A DNA stretch of 6,778 nt from Bacteroidales bacterium (GTDB taxonomy: Bacteria; Bacteroidota; Bacteroidia; Bacteroidales; VadinHA17): the NCBI GenBank assembly GCA_003155705.1, contig PMEC01000101.1:9341-16118 (forward strand), read 5' to 3'. Below, in pieces: positions 6,671-6,778 of this stretch. The notes under the pieces are model-generated. The model did not search any database and had not been told where the DNA came from. It worked only from the letters and a program-made list of their open reading frames with translations. A program made the translations under genes and the position numbers. Each line of letters opens with the position of its first letter. Positions within the stretch are counted from its first letter, which is position 1.

Positions 6671-6778
6671 ATGATGAAGATTTATTGTTGTTAATAAATT
6701 TTAAAAAGTGCTTAAGCCTTTGAAAGATTATTAGTATTGAATTGTAAAAATATTTTTAAAATAACTTTTGGACTAAAG
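6671..6778. other. AT-rich tail after GH3, no supported gene
   Basis: No convincing coding sequence is present; the only in-frame start, overlapping the GH3 stop as ATGA, gives 18 codons. There is a weak inverted repeat around GCTTAAGC near 6708-6717. A possible promoter-like pair is TTG at 6742-6744 and TAACTTTTG at 6762-6770, which resembles the Bacteroidota TAnnTTTG -7 box with one extra T and could serve a gene beyond the window. That reading is weak. Confidence 0.3.

Noticed and set aside
6667..6723. 18-codon open frame starting in an ATGA overlap with the GH3 stop
   Set aside because: It is too short, has no recognisable motif, and the overlap alone is weak evidence.

Overview
The window looks like a piece of a Bacteroidota (Bacteroidales-like) chromosome carrying a polysaccharide-degradation gene cluster. 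The reasons are four consecutive plus-strand carbohydrate-active enzyme genes, Sec-type signal peptides on every complete protein, AT-rich leaders with no Shine-Dalgarno sequence, and moderately AT-rich DNA. Genus cannot be fixed from the sequence alone.

Layout. Positions 1-1107 are the C-terminal part of a GH95 alpha-L-fucosidase whose 5' end lies outside the window. A 62-bp gap holding a perfect 22-bp palindrome leads to 1170-2354, a secreted lyase of the alginate-lyase superfamily (PL5/PL38-like). A 246-bp gap holding a long imperfect inverted-repeat element precedes 2601-3986, a secreted GH29 alpha-L-fucosidase. A 224-bp gap holds a second copy of that element in the opposite orientation, with a different palindrome lodged in one arm. 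It precedes 4211-6670, a secreted GH3 beta-glycosidase. The last 108 bp are AT-rich and show no convincing gene.

How the genes may work together (inference). GH95 (inverting, usually alpha-1,2-fucose) and GH29 (retaining, usually alpha-1,2/1,3/1,4-fucose) would remove fucose caps of different linkage. The lyase would cut a uronic-acid-containing backbone or branch by beta-elimination, and GH3 would release terminal beta-linked glucose, xylose or similar sugars. Together this suggests a fucosylated acidic plant or algal polysaccharide as target. No SusC/SusD pair, sulfatase or regulator is in view, so the substrate is not settled.

The enzymes belong to known families and their catalytic residues look intact. 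The less expected signal is between the genes. All three intergenic gaps carry palindromic repeats, of three different types, including a pair of related approximately 100-bp elements in inverted orientation that bracket the GH29 gene. I saw no evidence of a wholly new protein system, RNA gene, CRISPR array or transposase.
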